Shown here: positions 27,260-35,133 of the stretch, piece after piece
Layout: the number at the start of each line of letters is the position of its first letter
Position numbering within the stretch: position 1 is the stretch's first letter
DNA from: Nocardioides sp.
GTDB taxonomy: Bacteria; Actinomycetota; Actinomycetes; Propionibacteriales; Nocardioidaceae
DNA length: 50,255 nucleotides
Direction of reading: 5' to 3'
Assembly (NCBI RefSeq): GCF_025965415.1
Contig: NZ_JAOPWY010000114.1
Span: 1-50,255 of the forward strand
Notes under the pieces: generated by a model
The model's input: only the letters and a program-made list of their open reading frames with translations
The model's database searches: none
What the model was told of the DNA's origin: nothing
Position numbers and translations under genes: made by a program

Positions 27260-28831
27260 TCACCGGACGGCCTGGAACCGGATCTCCGCGACCAGGCCGT
27301 CGTCGGGGCTGACCCCGCCGCAGGCATAGATGCTGAACGAGCCGCACTCGACCATCGTCGTGCTGCCGTTGGCCACGGTGACCTCGACCGAGGTCACGTC
27401 GTCGGCCGCAAACGGCACCGTCACGCTGCCCTTGCCCTGCCGGTTGACCGACACGTACGACGTGGTGCTGGTGCCGTCGACCCGGTGGACCGTCACGGCG
27501 GCTTGGGCGACGTCGGTGGCGCGGAGGTCGACGCGGACCTTGAGCTCACGGCTGCCGGCGAAGGGCAGTACGGCGCCGGTGGCGCTGGTGAGGTGGTCGA
27601 GCACGGCCGTACGTGCCGCGGAGGGCATCTGGCGGGAGAGCTGGACGGTGTCGAGGGTGTTCGGGGCGGTCGGGTAGAACTGCTCGACGGCCTCCTCGTA
27701 CACGCCTGCCGGGTGCTGGTTGGCGGCAGCAAACGCGACGGACTGCTGCGGCGTCGAGGTGCCGCGGGCAGCAAGCACGCTGTCCAGCGCCGTCAGCGAG
27801 AAGGCAGGGTTCGAGCCCTGGGTGGTGTCGAGCGCTTCCCAGACCTCACGGACCAGGTTCGGCACACCGGCGGTCTCGTCGTCGTGCTGCTCTGTCAGGT
27901 AGCGCCAGAAGCCCCAGTTGCCGTAGGCGGTGAAGTCGAAGGTGTCCAGCGGAGTGGACGGGCCGGCGAGCGGATAGCCCAACGTGTCCGGGTCACCCAT
28001 CTGGCCGTAGTTGAGGAAGAACGCGTTGTCGTTGACGTCGTCGTACAGCTCGTCCTCCATCGCGGTCGCGGTCGACTCCATGAGCCAGCCGTCGTCCTCG
28101 GCGTCGTAGGCGAACTGGACCGCGTGGAAGTACTCGTGCGCGACGGTGACCTGCAGCAGGGAGGTCGGGTCGAGCCACGGGGAGTTCGCGTAGTCGTTGT
28201 CGAACCCGCAGTAGCCGTACCAGGCGCTGCCCACGACCGGACCGTCGGCATCGGAACGGCAGAACCCGAGGGCGCCGTACTGGTCGAGGTCGCCGAGGTA
28301 GAAGTCGGTCCGGGTGTCACCCTCCTGGCCCTCGTCGGGCAACGGGGCGCGGAACCCGGCGGCGGCATAGACGCCCGCGACATGGGCGATGGTCTCGAAC
28401 GCCGCCGCGGCGAACGCGGCAGTGCTGGCGTGCTCGCCCTCCTCGACCCAGTGCAGGCAGAACGTTTCCCCGCACTGCGTCTGCAGGTCGGCGTCCTCGC
28501 CGTAGTAGATGTCGCGCGGGTCGGTCGGGTCGTCGGGCGGCGTGGTGGGTCGCAGCAGCAGGCGCTCGGCATCTGCCCGGTCGTCGCCGCGCAACGCGTG
28601 CTTGGCGACGAAGAGGTCGCGCATGGCCAGGGTGAGGTCCCGGTGGCGGGCGTCATCAGTCTCCCCGACGACCGCGGCCTCGACCGCGGCCAACGCCGCC
28701 TGGGCCGCCACGGCTTGGGCGGCCCGGCCCGGCTTCCCCGCGGCGCCGGCACTCGCCGGGAGGGCGAGTGCCGGACCGAGGGTCAGGGCAAGAACGGAAG
28801 CGAGCAGGCCGGCCGTGGTGCGAGTACGCAT
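27260..28831 (-). CDS. Secreted MXAN_6640-type putative metalloprotease
   Basis: A 523-residue protein. The signal peptide MRTRTTAGLLASVLALTLGP ends at ASA. The metal site is LLQVTVAHEYFHAVQFAYDA (HEYxH) with a downstream Glu in DGWLMESTATAMEDELYDDV, the MXAN_6640 family arrangement. An N-terminal Ala-rich helical segment and paired Cys residues (TQCGETFCLHW; GFCRSD…GYCGF) fit an exported fold. The C-terminal 130 residues form a beta sandwich (LKVRVDLRATDVAQAAVTVH). The family is a putative metalloprotease with no proven substrate. ATG 28831 has AGGAGA upstream. It is the third secreted peptidase in a row on the minus strand, but about 600 bases from the next one, so not in one operon. Confidence 0.82.
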   Translation of the reverse strand: MRTRTTAGLLASVLALTLGPALALPASAGAAGKPGRAAQAVAAQAALAAVEAAVVGETDDARHRDLTLAMRDLFVAKHALRGDDRADAERLLLRPTTPPDDPTDPRDIYYGEDADLQTQCGETFCLHWVEEGEHASTAAFAAAAFETIAHVAGVYAAAGFRAPLPDEGQEGDTRTDFYLGDLDQYGALGFCRSDADGPVVGSAWYGYCGFDNDYANSPWLDPTSLLQVTVAHEYFHAVQFAYDAEDDGWLMESTATAMEDELYDDVNDNAFFLNYGQMGDPDTLGYPLAGPSTPLDTFDFTAYGNWGFWRYLTEQHDDETAGVPNLVREVWEALDTTQGSNPAFSLTALDSVLAARGTSTPQQSVAFAAANQHPAGVYEEAVEQFYPTAPNTLDTVQLSRQMPSAARTAVLDHLTSATGAVLPFAGSRELKVRVDLRATDVAQAAVTVHRVDGTSTTSYVSVNRQGKGSVTVPFAADDVTSVEVTVANGSTTMVECGSFSIYACGGVSPDDGLVAEIRFQAVR

Positions 28832-29898
28832 GGGATCTCCTGGTCAAAAGGGGTCCCGGGCAGTCTTGCGTGGATGCCGGGCCGCGTCCGGTGAATCCAC
28901 GCAGCTCCCAGACCTGACTTCTCCCGTGGAGTGTGCAGTGCCGCTCAGAGGCTCGTGGAGGGTGCGAGACCTCACGCCACTTAGATTCCTGGCACACGGC
29001 TCGAACACAGTTCTGTGCCGCTTGGTAACAGCGCACTTGTATGGCAGGCGCCCCCAAACGGGAGCACTACTTTGGGGGGCCCGGGAAGACGATTGCGAAT
29101 GCGACCGTGGGGGAAGCATTTCGATGTCCATCGGCAAGCAGGCCATCGTGCCCCCGCCCGATACCGGTCAAAGGCCGGGCACGGCCATGTGACCTCGGTC
29201 ACAACTGATCCGTAACAATCCCAGCGCTGCCAATCTTGTCGCTCAAGGAGCTGCCAACCCCTGTGGTCGGGCGCCGGAACCTGAGGGAACCGGTATGACG
29301 ATCGGCGGCTCCGAAGGCTCGTCGGGTCAGGGAGCTGGCCTGCGACTTGACCCGGCGAGCCCCGTTGACACGCATCTGCCTTCGCCGCGCACGCTCCGCG
29401 GAAGATCCGGGCATGCCCACCGTCACCGCGACAACAGACCGAGCGCGTCCCCGCTGTCTCGGCTACACCCGCCAGGTGAGGGCAGGGCAGAAGTGGGTGC
29501 GTAACCGGGATCAGCACCAAGTGCTGGAACTGGATCGGGCAAGTCCTTCTTGATCGTCTTCGTGATCGCGAGCACTGGAAGGTCGTTGCTCCGCCTCTGG
29601 CATATGGGATCGGTTGCGGTTCGGTGTCGTCTGGGCCAGCTGCGAACATGTCGCGCCCGTACACGCGTCGAAGCGCCGCCTTTGACTGTCAAGAAGACGC
29701 GCGCTCGCATTGAAGTCAGGCCTCGAGCAAGCGAATCAAAGAGTCTGCCGTCGTCCCGATCCTCGGCCGAGGCCCTAACCGAAACGGTCCCTTGTGCCTC
29801 GGAGAGTGAGTCAGTGTGCGCCGCGAACAGCTGCTAGTGGCCAGCGAGGCGGAGACCAGTCCGGAGCGGAGTCTCGAACATTGACGGCCTGCTCGTCA
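28832..29898. other. Gene-poor region of about 1.07 kb at the left edge of the conjugative element
   Basis: No frame gives a recognisable protein. The stretch includes a perfect Crp/GlxR-type site (29188-29203) and probably the left boundary of the conjugative element, since chromosomal-type secreted protease genes lie to its left and conjugation genes to its right. I found no tRNA gene that could serve as an attachment site. The other boundary lies off the right edge, so no direct repeat could be tested. Confidence 0.45.
29188..29203. promoter_or_regulatory. Perfect Crp/GlxR-type binding site
   Basis: TGTGACCTCGGTCACA matches TGTGA-N6-TCACA exactly. Actinobacterial Crp and GlxR proteins bind this consensus. 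It is about 360 bases upstream of the MXAN_6640-type protease gene, the nearest gene reading away from it. Confidence 0.5.
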
Positions 29899-30594
29899 TC
29901 ATTCGTGCGGCCCCTTCGTGGTCCGGGTGCGGGGGAAGGTCTCGTCTGGTCCGTCACCGATGACCTCGCCGGTCTCGCGGTCGACGACCACGAGCCGCGG
30001 CCATTCCGAGACGTTCGTGCCGGGGCTGGGTGTCTTCGAGAGCGCATTGGCATCCTCGGCGAAGAGGTCCTGTCGGCGCTGCGTCTGGGACGTCGCGGTG
30101 TACTCGCTGTGACTGGGCCGGCCGGGCCAGGGCGCGTGGGCGTCGTCGCAGCGCCCGCGCAGCCGGTTCTGCATGCGGTCTACGAACGTAGGTAGGCAGT
30201 AGCGGTGCCATTCCTCCAAGGCGTCGCTGGTCTTGGCCAGGACTGATCGGCGGCGCTGGTCGGCGATCACTGCAATCTCGTGGATCAGGTGTGGGTGTTC
30301 GGGCCAGCACGGCGGTACCAATGCGTGCGCACCCCAGGTGTACTCATGGTTGAGCCAGATCACTACCTGCTCGAGCCATTCCCACACCTGGTGCCGCAGA
30401 CGGGGGTCGGTGCAGGTGCTGGGCTCCCAAGGGCGCGGCAACTGCGAGTGCGGACCCAGCGCCTTCTGTTCTGCAGGGGTGCCGTTGGCCGCGACGTGCA
30501 GCTCCCAGTACGCGAGCCGGACCAGCTCTCCTGGTTGGGGAAAGGGCAGGATCATCGGCCTGTGCTGGGGGCGTGGCTCTGGGCGGGCGGTCAC
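29899..30594 (-). CDS. DUF4913-like conjugation-associated protein
   Basis: A 231-residue cytoplasmic protein. The central region WEWLEQVVIWLNHEYTWGAH, IPP-type CWPEHPHLIHEIAVIADQRR, then DALEEWHRYCLPTFVDRM resembles DUF4913-type proteins (Trp-rich, with a WxxHP motif) found in actinobacterial plasmids and integrative elements. The C-terminus is a hydrophilic tail ending VVVDRETGEVIGDGPDETFP. It overlaps the coupling-protein gene by four bases (30591-30594), so it is the last gene of the operon. Function unknown; its place after the coupling protein suggests a role in DNA processing or transfer. Confidence 0.6.
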   Translation of the reverse strand: MTARPEPRPQHRPMILPFPQPGELVRLAYWELHVAANGTPAEQKALGPHSQLPRPWEPSTCTDPRLRHQVWEWLEQVVIWLNHEYTWGAHALVPPCWPEHPHLIHEIAVIADQRRRSVLAKTSDALEEWHRYCLPTFVDRMQNRLRGRCDDAHAPWPGRPSHSEYTATSQTQRRQDLFAEDANALSKTPSPGTNVSEWPRLVVVDRETGEVIGDGPDETFPRTRTTKGPHE

Positions 30595-32087
30595 GAGGCG
30601 GCGCTCCGGTCGTCGTCATGGCTGAATCCGAGTCGGCGGGCTTCGACCTGTGCCGCGGCGGTCCGCGCTTCGGGCGTAACGGTTTGGCGGCTGCGGTCCC
30701 TGGTGAGTTGCTGTCTCAAGGCTCGCTGCTGGGCCAGCAGGTCGGCACCTTCTTTGCCTTCGACACAGCGCTGCAGCTTCGCGATGATGGGTTTGCCGTT
30801 CTCGGCGATGACCAGTGCTTTGCGTTCGGGCAACTGGCGCACTTCTTCGGGTCGCATGATCGCGATGTCGTCGCCGGAGTAGCTGCGTCCTGCGCCGCGG
30901 CCTCCGGAGTTGTGGGTGACGCGACCGACCCGCACCGTGCCCAAAAGGTCAGAGATCTCCTGGTTGAAGGAGACGTCCTTGGAACCACCGAACATGACCA
31001 GGACGTTGGTCAGTCCCAACAGCGCCCGCGACTCGTGTTCGCCGAACAGCGAGGTGAGCTGGGCGCGGGTCTGCGCCGCGTAGATGAACGACAGGCCCAG
31101 CGCCCGTTCGTTGGCCATCCGGGTCCGCAACGTCGGCAGCGGTGCGGTCGAGGGCAGCTCGTCGAGGCACGCGAGCAGCGGTGGGCAGAGCCGGCCGCCC
31201 CACGGTGACGTGTGGGCCAGCATGAGAGCGGTGTCGAGCACGTGCTCGGCGACTGCGGTCATCAACGGGCTTGCCGAGGCGTAGGGGTCCTCGCGGCCGA
31301 GAAGGTAGATCGTGCCTCGCTGGTCGATCACCTCGGCCAGATCGGTGGCGGGTCTTTTGTGGCTGGGGACGCAGCGGCGTCGGGTGTCGGCTTGGAAGAA
31401 CAGCGACAGCGCCTGCTGGACAGTGGTGACGGTGTTCCCGGCGGTCCGATGGTCGCCGTTGAGGGCTCCATGGAGCAGTCCGTGCCAGAAGGGTTCGGCA
31501 TGCGGGTGTCGGCGCAGGATCTCGGCGGGGTCGGATGCCGCAGCGGGGTTGGCGACCCAGCGGAGCAGGTCGTTGAGGGTCTTCCCGGTGAGGGCTGCGG
31601 CGTGGAAGTAGCCCTGCAGGACTTTGGCGGATTCCGCTGCGTAGAAGCGGGCGGCGTCGTCGCCGGTGCCGCCGTTGATCGCGCCCTTCACCGTGCCGGC
31701 CGTGAACGCCTTTGCGCGTCGCTCGGCCACCTTGGGATCCACACACCCGGCGATCGGGTCCCACACGAGCTCCTGGACTCCCCCACCTCCAGCGGGGCCC
31801 CACAACCCGTCAGCCAGACCGAACGGGTCGAGGACGACGCAGGGCCGGTCGCCCGCTGATCGGGAGGTGAGGCTGAGCAGAAGGTCCTCGACCTTGGTGA
31901 GGGTGACCAGCGCCGCACCCGGGGCTCCCAGCAGAGCCGGAGTGAGCAGGTCGAGCGTCTTCCCGGACCCCTGCGGACCAATCACGCCGGCCGTGCGATC
32001 CCAAGGCACCCACAGATCCCCGCCACGCGGCTCGTGCGCCCGACCGATACGCCAGCCGACGTCCCCGGCGTTCACGCGCTGTCTCAT
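30591..32087 (-). CDS. VirD4/TraG-type coupling ATPase (TraM-recognition domain)
   Basis: About 498 residues. The P-loop is GVIGPQGSGKTLDLLTPALL and Walker B is PPLLACLDELPSTAPLPTLR. The segment LGLSFIYAAQTRAQLTSLFG, then LGLTNVLVMFGGSKDVSFNQ, is the TraM-recognition-type C-terminus. No membrane span is in this protein; the upstream gene, which overlaps it by ATGA, encodes one and may anchor it. Coupling proteins bring the relaxase-DNA complex to the secretion channel. ATG 32087 is set by that overlap; the frame is open much further upstream but reads as low-complexity there. Confidence 0.88.
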   Translation of the reverse strand: MRQRVNAGDVGWRIGRAHEPRGGDLWVPWDRTAGVIGPQGSGKTLDLLTPALLGAPGAALVTLTKVEDLLLSLTSRSAGDRPCVVLDPFGLADGLWGPAGGGGVQELVWDPIAGCVDPKVAERRAKAFTAGTVKGAINGGTGDDAARFYAAESAKVLQGYFHAAALTGKTLNDLLRWVANPAAASDPAEILRRHPHAEPFWHGLLHGALNGDHRTAGNTVTTVQQALSLFFQADTRRRCVPSHKRPATDLAEVIDQRGTIYLLGREDPYASASPLMTAVAEHVLDTALMLAHTSPWGGRLCPPLLACLDELPSTAPLPTLRTRMANERALGLSFIYAAQTRAQLTSLFGEHESRALLGLTNVLVMFGGSKDVSFNQEISDLLGTVRVGRVTHNSGGRGAGRSYSGDDIAIMRPEEVRQLPERKALVIAENGKPIIAKLQRCVEGKEGADLLAQQRALRQQLTRDRSRQTVTPEARTAAAQVEARRLGFSHDDDRSAAS

Positions 32088-32707
32088 CGCGTCTCTCCCC
32101 GATCGCGGCTCACCATCAGCCAGGGACTGCGGCGTTCGCCGTTCGGGTTGAACGTCGACCTCAACGGGTCCTGCTCGATAGGGGCGGACAGCAGAGCGGC
32201 CTTCTTGCCGTAGACATCGGGTCGCACCAGCGCCGAGACCTTGCCCAACTTGGTCAGCCCCAGGAGTTGCTCGGCCTCGGCGGCCGACGCCATCCCTCGC
32301 ATGCGCCCCGGTCCCCACCGGGTGGCGCACATGACGCCCACCCAGGTCGTGAGGCTGAGGAACAGCACTTCGATGCCGGACACGGCCGCCCACACCAGCC
32401 ACGGCGGGGCCAGCGCATCGGGCGCCGGAGTCGGCAGCCCGGCGGCAGCGTCTCCACTGAGGACACCGGGCAGGCTGGTCCAAAATTGTGCCCCAATCGG
32501 TGAGGACACCTCTACACCGCCGATGCCGGCGGAGGTGTCCGCGTAGGTGTTGGCGGCGGGCCAGGTCATACCGGCCCCGGCGACCAGGTTGGCCAGCGTC
32601 CTGCCGACCTGGATACCGAGGACGACGCAGAGCAGGACCACAACGGTCACCGCGGCCGGGATCTCCCAGGTCCACGGGTAGGGCGTCTTGAGTCGTTCAC
32701 GCTGCAT
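32084..32707 (-). CDS. Membrane protein next to the coupling ATPase
   Basis: About 207 residues. A span near the N-terminus (IPAAVTVVVLLCVVLGIQVG) and a second one (LVWAAVSGIEVLFLSLTTWV) flank an exported loop; the C-terminal 80 residues are cytoplasmic (AEQLLGLTKLGKVSALVRPD) and end at the coupling-protein start. The arrangement matches the membrane-anchor half of VirD4-type proteins, here on a separate chain. The segment after the second span resembles the region preceding the P-loop in intact TraG/VirD4 proteins. ATG 32707 has GGAGG upstream. It overlaps the previous gene by 11 bases. Confidence 0.7.
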   Translation of the reverse strand: MQRERLKTPYPWTWEIPAAVTVVVLLCVVLGIQVGRTLANLVAGAGMTWPAANTYADTSAGIGGVEVSSPIGAQFWTSLPGVLSGDAAAGLPTPAPDALAPPWLVWAAVSGIEVLFLSLTTWVGVMCATRWGPGRMRGMASAAEAEQLLGLTKLGKVSALVRPDVYGKKAALLSAPIEQDPLRSTFNPNGERRSPWLMVSRDRGETR

Positions 32708-35117
32708 GGTGTGCCTCCTGCCCACCTATGTCGCTGCGGGTGGTGCGGGCGGTCACCCGGCGCGCGATGGGGCGTGGTGCGTGTTGGGCGAGCCAGTCGC
32801 TGGGATTGACGTTGTCGGGGCCGTAGATCGAGCCGTTCTCCAGGTGCACCTCGAGGTGCAGGTGGCATCCGCGTGAGTTGCCGAGGTTCCCGGTGGTGCC
32901 GATCCGGTCGCCGGCGGCGACGACTTGTGCGCGGCTGACCGTGACCGACTCCATGTGGGCGTACCACGTCGCTAGTGACGTCGGCCCGGTGGCGATCTTG
33001 ACCAGGTACGGGCCCGCCCATGACTGCGTGGTGTCGATCTCGACCGTGCCGGCGTGGGCGGCGTAGACCGGGGTGCCGCAGGGCATGGAGAAGTCGGTCC
33101 CGGTGTGCCACGACGACCAGCTCGAGCCCTCGGCGTGCCAGTTGTGCTGGTCGCTGCCGACGTACTGCTCCGGGACCGGGTAGACCACCTCAGCGCAGCC
33201 CGGGGTGCCGGCGACGTCGCCGACACTGTCCACTGAGGTCGCCGGTACGACGTTGATGTACACGTGGTCGCGATGGATCTCGGTGGCGTTCCCCCGGTCG
33301 TCCATCGGCCGCCAGCCCTCTCCGGCGCGAGCAGCGGACCAGATCCGCTGGTACCAGATGATGTAGTCGACGCCGAGCCGTCCGGCACGGGAGCGGGCGT
33401 ACTCGGCGAGCGCTGTCCCCTGCGCCTTGCCCGCCGCTGTGAAGGGCACCATGAAGTCGGCCGCCAGTCCGGAGGGGTGTCCGTTCGGGTCGTGGGCGGA
33501 CTCTCGGTACCCGCCGACGGTGTGGATGCCGAACATCGGCGCGAGGATCCCGACGAGTCGTGCGAGCTCAGGCGTCACGGGACCGAGGGCGTAGCCAGCA
33601 GGCTGGATCGTGCATGCGCTGCTGGTGCTGGTGGTGGCGCACTCCCCCGTCGACGTCGACGTCGGCGTGAAGGAGGTGGTGAGGTTGCCGCTGACAATGG
33701 CGGCGATGTCGCCGGCGACCGTCTCCCACGCTGCGTAGGCGCCGCGGAGGTTGTCACTGGGTCGTTGAACACGAGCGGCCGCCTCGGTCAGCGAGAGCTG
33801 TTCCCAACCGCTGACGTCGAGGAGCCCGGGGTTGGTGGTGTGCGGGGCTCGGCCGAAGAACGCCTGCGTCGCAAGCGCGGGGTCCGTGACGTTGGCCCTG
33901 GTGCCCCATCCAGTCGAGGGCCGTTGCTGGAACAGGCCGGCGGAGTGTGCGTGACCCCCGCCGAGGTTGCGCAGGCCAGACTCCTGGAGCGCGGTCGCCA
34001 GCGCGATCTGCAGCCCGAAGGTGGGTACCTGCAGGTCGTCGGCCACCCGGGCAATCTCGAGCGCGTTGCCCGCCTGCTCGGCGGTCAGCGAGGGAAGGCC
34101 TGGACCGAGGGGCAGCGCGGTCAGCTGCGTCACCACGTCGCTGGCCAGGCTGGGGGTCGGGGTGGGGGTGGCGGGCGCTGCTGGGCTGGTGGTGGGTCCG
34201 ACGCCGTTCATCGCGAACTTGGCGGCGATCCAGGGGTGGTCAGACTGCATCGGCCCGGACCAGCTTCGGGTGAGGGTGACGCCTAGCTGGTGTGGGTAGA
34301 AGATGAAGTCGACTGCCGCCGAATGCCAGCCATACCCGGCCGCGCTCATCTTCGCGACCGCCGACCACGGGAGGTCGGTGTAGGTGGCGTGGGTGTTCAT
34401 GTCGCCGGCGACGAGGACCGGTCCGTGAGCAGCCAGCGAAGTGGCCAGCCCGATGAGGGTGTCCATGCCGTGGCCGTACTGCTCGGCGCGGGTCAGGGGC
34501 GGGTGGCCGTGCTGGCGGGGGTACTTGTGCGGGTTGATCATGTGGTGGGTCGAGAGCATCGACACCACCGCACCGTCGGCGCGTTGCAGCATCGTCCAGA
34601 TGACGTAGCGGTCCCACACGATCGGGCGACCGTCGTAGAACCCCCGGTCGCCGTCGACGATCGTGACCCGGCCGCCGGCGACGCGGGTCCAGGTGTCGGT
34701 GCGCCAGGCGACGACGTTGCTGATCGACTCCCGAGCGCTCGAGCCGGGGACGGCGTCGGGTTCTCGGTAGGCCGCATAGCCGGGCGCCGCGGCCTCGATC
34801 TGCGCGAGGCTGCGCCCGGCCATCTCGTTGAGCGACACGAAGTCGGGCCGGGTGGAGAGCACGCGCGGCATCGAGGCGTTGAAGCCGACCATGCCGACCC
34901 GGTTGGGGATGTTGGCGTGCGCAACCACGATGTCCCCTCTCACGGGCCCGCCCACCGGCCCCTCGACCGGGACGGTGCCGATGGTGGTGGGCTGCGAGGC
35001 CTCGATCGAGCATTCGGTGGCTGCGCCAGCGCCCATGGACACCACCACGGCGGCCGCGAGCGGTAGCCCGAGCAGGATCATCAGGACGGCGAGGGTCGCT
35101 CCGAGTGCCTTCTTCAC
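32697..35117 (-). CDS. Secreted nuclease-fold plus triple cell-wall hydrolase protein of the conjugation operon
   Basis: An 806-residue exported protein. Signal or anchor segment 5-30 (LGATLAVLMILLGLPLAAAV). Residues 60-305 are an endonuclease/exonuclease/phosphatase domain with E98 (FVSLNEMAG), D239/N241 (VAGDMNTH), D270 and S292-D-H (QSDHPWIA). Residues 340-480 are transglycosylase-like (ALATALQESGLRNL, catalytic Glu 379; GLFQQRPSTGWGT). Residues 515-625 are ARB_07466-like (H547 and D554 in GHPSGLAADFMV; H618 in HRDHVYIN). Residues 650-775 are a LytM/M23 peptidase with H671, D675 and HLH 752-754 (SWHTGTDFSMPCGTPVYA; RGCHLHLEVH). The hydrolases should open peptidoglycan for the transfer channel; the nuclease-like domain has no obvious role there. 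GTG 35117 has AGGGG upstream; the stop of the ATPase gene lies just before. Confidence 0.85.
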   Translation of the reverse strand: MKKALGATLAVLMILLGLPLAAAVVVSMGAGAATECSIEASQPTTIGTVPVEGPVGGPVRGDIVVAHANIPNRVGMVGFNASMPRVLSTRPDFVSLNEMAGRSLAQIEAAAPGYAAYREPDAVPGSSARESISNVVAWRTDTWTRVAGGRVTIVDGDRGFYDGRPIVWDRYVIWTMLQRADGAVVSMLSTHHMINPHKYPRQHGHPPLTRAEQYGHGMDTLIGLATSLAAHGPVLVAGDMNTHATYTDLPWSAVAKMSAAGYGWHSAAVDFIFYPHQLGVTLTRSWSGPMQSDHPWIAAKFAMNGVGPTTSPAAPATPTPTPSLASDVVTQLTALPLGPGLPSLTAEQAGNALEIARVADDLQVPTFGLQIALATALQESGLRNLGGGHAHSAGLFQQRPSTGWGTRANVTDPALATQAFFGRAPHTTNPGLLDVSGWEQLSLTEAAARVQRPSDNLRGAYAAWETVAGDIAAIVSGNLTTSFTPTSTSTGECATTSTSSACTIQPAGYALGPVTPELARLVGILAPMFGIHTVGGYRESAHDPNGHPSGLAADFMVPFTAAGKAQGTALAEYARSRAGRLGVDYIIWYQRIWSAARAGEGWRPMDDRGNATEIHRDHVYINVVPATSVDSVGDVAGTPGCAEVVYPVPEQYVGSDQHNWHAEGSSWSSWHTGTDFSMPCGTPVYAAHAGTVEIDTTQSWAGPYLVKIATGPTSLATWYAHMESVTVSRAQVVAAGDRIGTTGNLGNSRGCHLHLEVHLENGSIYGPDNVNPSDWLAQHAPRPIARRVTARTTRSDIGGQEAHHAA

Positions 35118-35133
35118 CGATACCCCTAGGCCT

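Noticed and set aside
29440..29553. Possible serine-recombinase start (RPRCLGYTR)
   Set aside because: Only a few residues resemble the family; the catalytic Ser and following conserved blocks are missing.
28981..29664. 227-codon leftward open frame in the gene-free stretch
   Set aside because: Cys/Arg/Pro/Ser-rich, no domain, no ribosome site and no neighbours to support it.
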